Part shown: positions 5,487 to 7,508 of the stretch, one piece after another
How positions within the stretch are numbered: position 1 is the first letter of the stretch
How the letters are laid out: the number at the start of each line of letters is the position of its first letter
NCBI GenBank assembly: GCA_038227045.1
Contig: JBBRQD010000189.1
Coordinates: forward strand, 1 to 7,508
Reading direction: 5' to 3'
Source of the DNA: JANXLS01 sp038227045
GTDB taxonomy: Bacteria; Planctomycetota; SZUA-567; H5-PLA8
Length of the DNA: 7,508 bases
Made by a program: the position numbers and the translations under genes
Notes under the pieces: model-generated
Told to the model about the DNA's origin: nothing
The model's database searches: none
What the model saw: the letters and a program-made list of their open reading frames with translations, nothing else

Positions 5487-6356
5487 TTATGTGCCGGATT
5501 TCGAAGCATTCACCGGTGTTAGCGCCATCCAGACCACGGTGGCGATCATGATCCCGCCGCCAACAAGCGCAATCCATTGCGGTCGCTCGCCCAACATCGA
5601 CCATGCCACCAGTACACCAGTTACCGGCGCCAACGCGAACAAGGCCGACGTTTTTGCGGAGCCGAGTTTACGCAGTGCCATTACGAACAGTGCAATCGAG
5701 ACGCCGTATGAGAACAGTCCAACCAGCGCGGCGACGATCAGGTGTTTCGCATCGGGCGGCGGTCTCTGGCCCAGCGCCAGCGCGATTCCGATATTCACGA
5801 TTCCCGCTGTCATACCCTTGATGCCGGCGATTTGGAGCGGATCGCGTTTTGAAATTCGCTGCGTGAAGTTGTTGTCGAAGCCCCACCCCAGGCACGCCAG
5901 CGCGACCAGTAGCGCGCCGAGGACGGGATGTTCGGCTTGTTTGTCTTGAACGCTTCCGAAGCTGACGACTGCGCCGCCGAGCGTCAGTAAAAAAACGGCT
6001 GCGAGATTGCGCATGGGTAGTTTTGCGCGAAATAGTGTCACCGCCAGCAGAGTAGTGAAGACCGTTTCCAGATTGATCAGCAACGAACCGGCGTATCCAG
6101 TCGTGTACTTCAAGCCATATAGCAGAGCGACCGGTGCGGTGATGCCGCCGAATAGCACAACGCCCGTCAAATCCTTGAGGTCTTCACGCTTGATGGACTC
6201 ACCGCGCTTGACGAAGCAGCGCAGCGTGAGCAGACCGACTCCGCAGGACAGGTACAGCGTCCCGGCCAGCAACAATTCCGGCCAGTCGATCCCCAGCCAT
6301 TTGCAGAGCGGGACCGCTGCGCCGAAGAGAATTGCTGCGATGATGGCATAGAGCAT
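5487..6356 (-). CDS. DMT-superfamily (EamA) inner-membrane transporter
   Basis: This is a 289-residue protein with about ten hydrophobic helices in two EamA repeats (roughly 1-134 and 148-282), the hallmark of drug/metabolite transporters that export small molecules. Repeat 1 carries the LLINLETVFTTLLA motif before LFRAKL. Repeat 2 carries GWGFDNNFTQ and the SALFALAPVTGVLVAWSMLG signature ending in ERP. The ATG at 6356 starts directly with MLYAIIAAILFGAAVPLCKW, a typical first helix, and AAGAGG lies 13 bases upstream. A GTG at 6419 would add a 21-residue polar leader and is less likely. It lies 64 bases downstream of the P-type ATPase gene on the same strand, so it was probably co-transcribed with it. 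The substrate is unknown. Confidence 0.92.
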   Translation of the reverse strand: MLYAIIAAILFGAAVPLCKWLGIDWPELLLAGTLYLSCGVGLLTLRCFVKRGESIKREDLKDLTGVVLFGGITAPVALLYGLKYTTGYAGSLLINLETVFTTLLAVTLFRAKLPMRNLAAVFLLTLGGAVVSFGSVQDKQAEHPVLGALLVALACLGWGFDNNFTQRISKRDPLQIAGIKGMTAGIVNIGIALALGQRPPPDAKHLIVAALVGLFSYGVSIALFVMALRKLGSAKTSALFALAPVTGVLVAWSMLGERPQWIALVGGGIMIATVVWMALTPVNASKSGT

Positions 6357-6420
6357 GGACGTTTTATTGCCTCTTGAAGAAGTGCATACTGTATTTACCG
6401 GCAAAACTATCCGTGTCACG

Positions 6421-7368
6421 TCAAGTCAGCTTCACGCGCAACAGCTTGACCGAATTCAAAAATACCAGTACGTCAGGGCCAAGATGAATGACCGCCGCCT
6501 CGATAGGTCCTATCAGGCCGAGCAGCGCGGCGGTGATTCCGAGCACATGGACCACGCCAACTCCAACGAACAGGTTTTCTTTGATTGTGCGGTATGCGCG
6601 ACGGGCGATCAATCGGGCCGTGACGATCTTTGACAAGTCGTCGGTCATAAGCGCAATGTCAGCGGCCTCAATGGCCGCCTGCGTTCCGCCCACGCCCATC
6701 GCGATCCCCATGTCGGCCATCGCCAGCGCGGGCGCGTCATTGACCCCATCGCCGACCATTGCGACGCGACAACCTTTTTGCTGAAGTGCCTGGATGGCCT
6801 TGACCTTGGCCTCTGGCAATAGTTCTGCTTGGATTTCATCCACTCCAAGCTCAGCGGCCACCCATTCTGCAACCGCGCGATTGTCGCCCGTCAACATCAC
6901 GATGCGCTTGATGCCGTTGGCTTTGAGCTGCGCCAGAGCTTCCTTCGCGCCGGGCCGGATTTGATCGACAATAAAAAGCATCCCGCAGACGACGCCATCC
7001 GCGGCCACGAACACGGTAGTGTGGCCCTTTTCTTCCGTTTGCGTAGCGGGCGGAAGAACAATGCCGCTCTCCTGAAGCAGAGCCGCATTTCCAACGAGGG
7101 TATGCTTCCCGTTGACTGTCGCTTTCACGCCGCGTCCGCGCAGGACTTCAAATTCAACAGGCTCGGGGATTGCGAATTTCAATTCAGCGGCGTAATCGAC
7201 GACCGCTTTCGCCAGCGGGTGGCCGGAGCGGCGGTCGGCGGCGGCGGCGAGTATGACCAGATCGGCGTCGCTCATTGAGGCGCCCACGACAGCCACTTTG
7301 GAAACGCGTGGTTTGCCCAACGTAAGCGTGCCGGTCTTATCAAAGACAATCGTGTCAACCTTCGCGAG
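6421..7368 (-). pseudogene. P1B-type heavy-metal ATPase, C-terminal half, 5'-truncated by an IS element
   Basis: The open frame begins abruptly at 7368 with LAKVDTIVFDKTGTLTLGKP, so the phosphorylation motif DKTGT is present (Asp10 of the fragment). It continues with RSGHPLAKA (HP motif), GRGV, MLTGDN, GDGVNDAPALA and the last two membrane helices, ending HLGPDVLVFLNSVKLLRVKL. That is about 315 residues. The missing N-terminal half would hold the metal-binding domain, helices 1-6 and the CPx motif, so it cannot pump metal as seen here and metal specificity cannot be read. Its C-terminus differs from the copA tail at 128-250, so these are two different ATPases. Upstream sequence from 7369 is an IS3-family end. 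The family is certain; whether a start inside the fragment (for example TTG 7320) is used is unknown. Confidence 0.88.
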
Positions 7369-7508
7369 TGACCTGCCCCCATTCTTAGGGCCAGTCGGAA
7401 TGTTGGGTACTCCGGCCTGAGTTGAGTTTTACCACCTTCACGTATATACTACCACTGCCTGCGCGGAGGACAGGGCAACGCTGGAGAGCGACCCGAGCGC
7501 CGACGCAG
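7369..7508 (-). mobile_element. IS3-family insertion sequence, right end (partial)
   Basis: The ATPase frame stops matching exactly where TGACCTGCCCCCATTC begins at 7369. It has the 5'-TG end and C-rich inverted-repeat look of IS3-family termini. On the minus strand, 7506-7438 reads SALGSLSSVALSSAQAVVVY followed by T and a stop, resembling the extreme C-terminus of IS3-family OrfB transposases (the HSALGxLSPxxFE region). The stop lies 69 bases from the element end, a normal distance. The element is oriented like the ATPase and runs off the window; its other end is not visible. Confidence 0.65.
7438..7506 (-). CDS. C-terminal fragment of an IS3-family transposase (OrfB)
   Basis: Only ~22 residues before the TGA are visible (ALGSLSSVALSSAQ, then AVVVYT). 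They resemble the end of the DDE integrase-type transposase of IS3 elements, which catalyses transposition. The rest lies outside the window. The assignment rests on a short stretch plus the position next to a TG-ended terminus. Confidence 0.5.
   Translation of the reverse strand, partial: ASALGSLSSVALSSAQAVVVYT

Noticed and set aside
6829..7278. Plus-strand open frame opposite the P-type ATPase
   Set aside because: The minus strand carries all conserved ATPase motifs; the plus frame shows none.
128..7368. Idea that the copA tail and the 6421-7368 ATPase are two pieces of one split gene
   Set aside because: Each has its own distinct C-terminus and stop codon and they lie on opposite strands, so they come from two different ATPases.
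1..7508. CRISPR arrays, tRNA or rRNA genes
   Set aside because: No regularly spaced repeats and no tRNA- or rRNA-like conserved stretches were seen.

Overview
The window is a metal-homeostasis-flavoured stretch of bacterial chromosome (moderately GC-rich, compact, Gram-negative type with lipoprotein and exported proteins). Both ends run into insertion-sequence (IS) remnants that cut into P-type metal ATPase genes. The taxon cannot be fixed from the sequence. The small Cys-rich exported proteins and the multi-domain HtrA-like protein are loosely reminiscent of Planctomycetes or relatives, but this is only an impression.

Layout. 3-~140 (+) is an internal fragment of an IS66-family transposase fused directly to the last ~40 residues of a CopA-type copper ATPase (128-250, +). 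Next, on the same strand, come a YHS/TRASH-like Cys-rich lipoprotein (304-597) and a two-helix membrane protein with a Met/His-rich outer loop and a histidine-kinase-like phosphoacceptor helix but no kinase domain (629-1261). Its 3' end overlaps by 42 bp with a convergent gene (1220-2962, -) for a secreted HtrA-like protein. That protein has an inactive first protease domain, a second degenerate half-domain rich in CxC motifs, and an intact third protease domain. After ~190 bp of non-coding sequence comes a LysR-type regulator (3156-4037, -). It is divergent from a membrane fatty-acid hydroxylase/sterol-desaturase-like enzyme (4144-4971, +), and the gap between them holds a perfect LysR-box palindrome. 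Then come a small exported Cys-rich protein (5088-5417, +) with a clear hairpin terminator, an EamA/DMT transporter (5487-6356, -), and the C-terminal half of a second P1B ATPase (6421-7368, -). That ATPase is cut just upstream of its DKTGT phosphorylation motif by the end of an IS3-family element (7369-7508).

How it may work together (inference). The left block (copA tail, YHS lipoprotein, Met/His-loop membrane protein) looks like a copper export/sensing operon, possibly with the Cys-rich protease acting in the same envelope compartment. The LysR-hydroxylase pair is a self-contained regulator-target unit. The ATPase and DMT genes are co-directional and probably co-transcribed, but the ATPase is no longer complete here. 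Both window edges lie about 140 bp inside IS sequence, a pattern that also fits an assembly contig ending in repeats.
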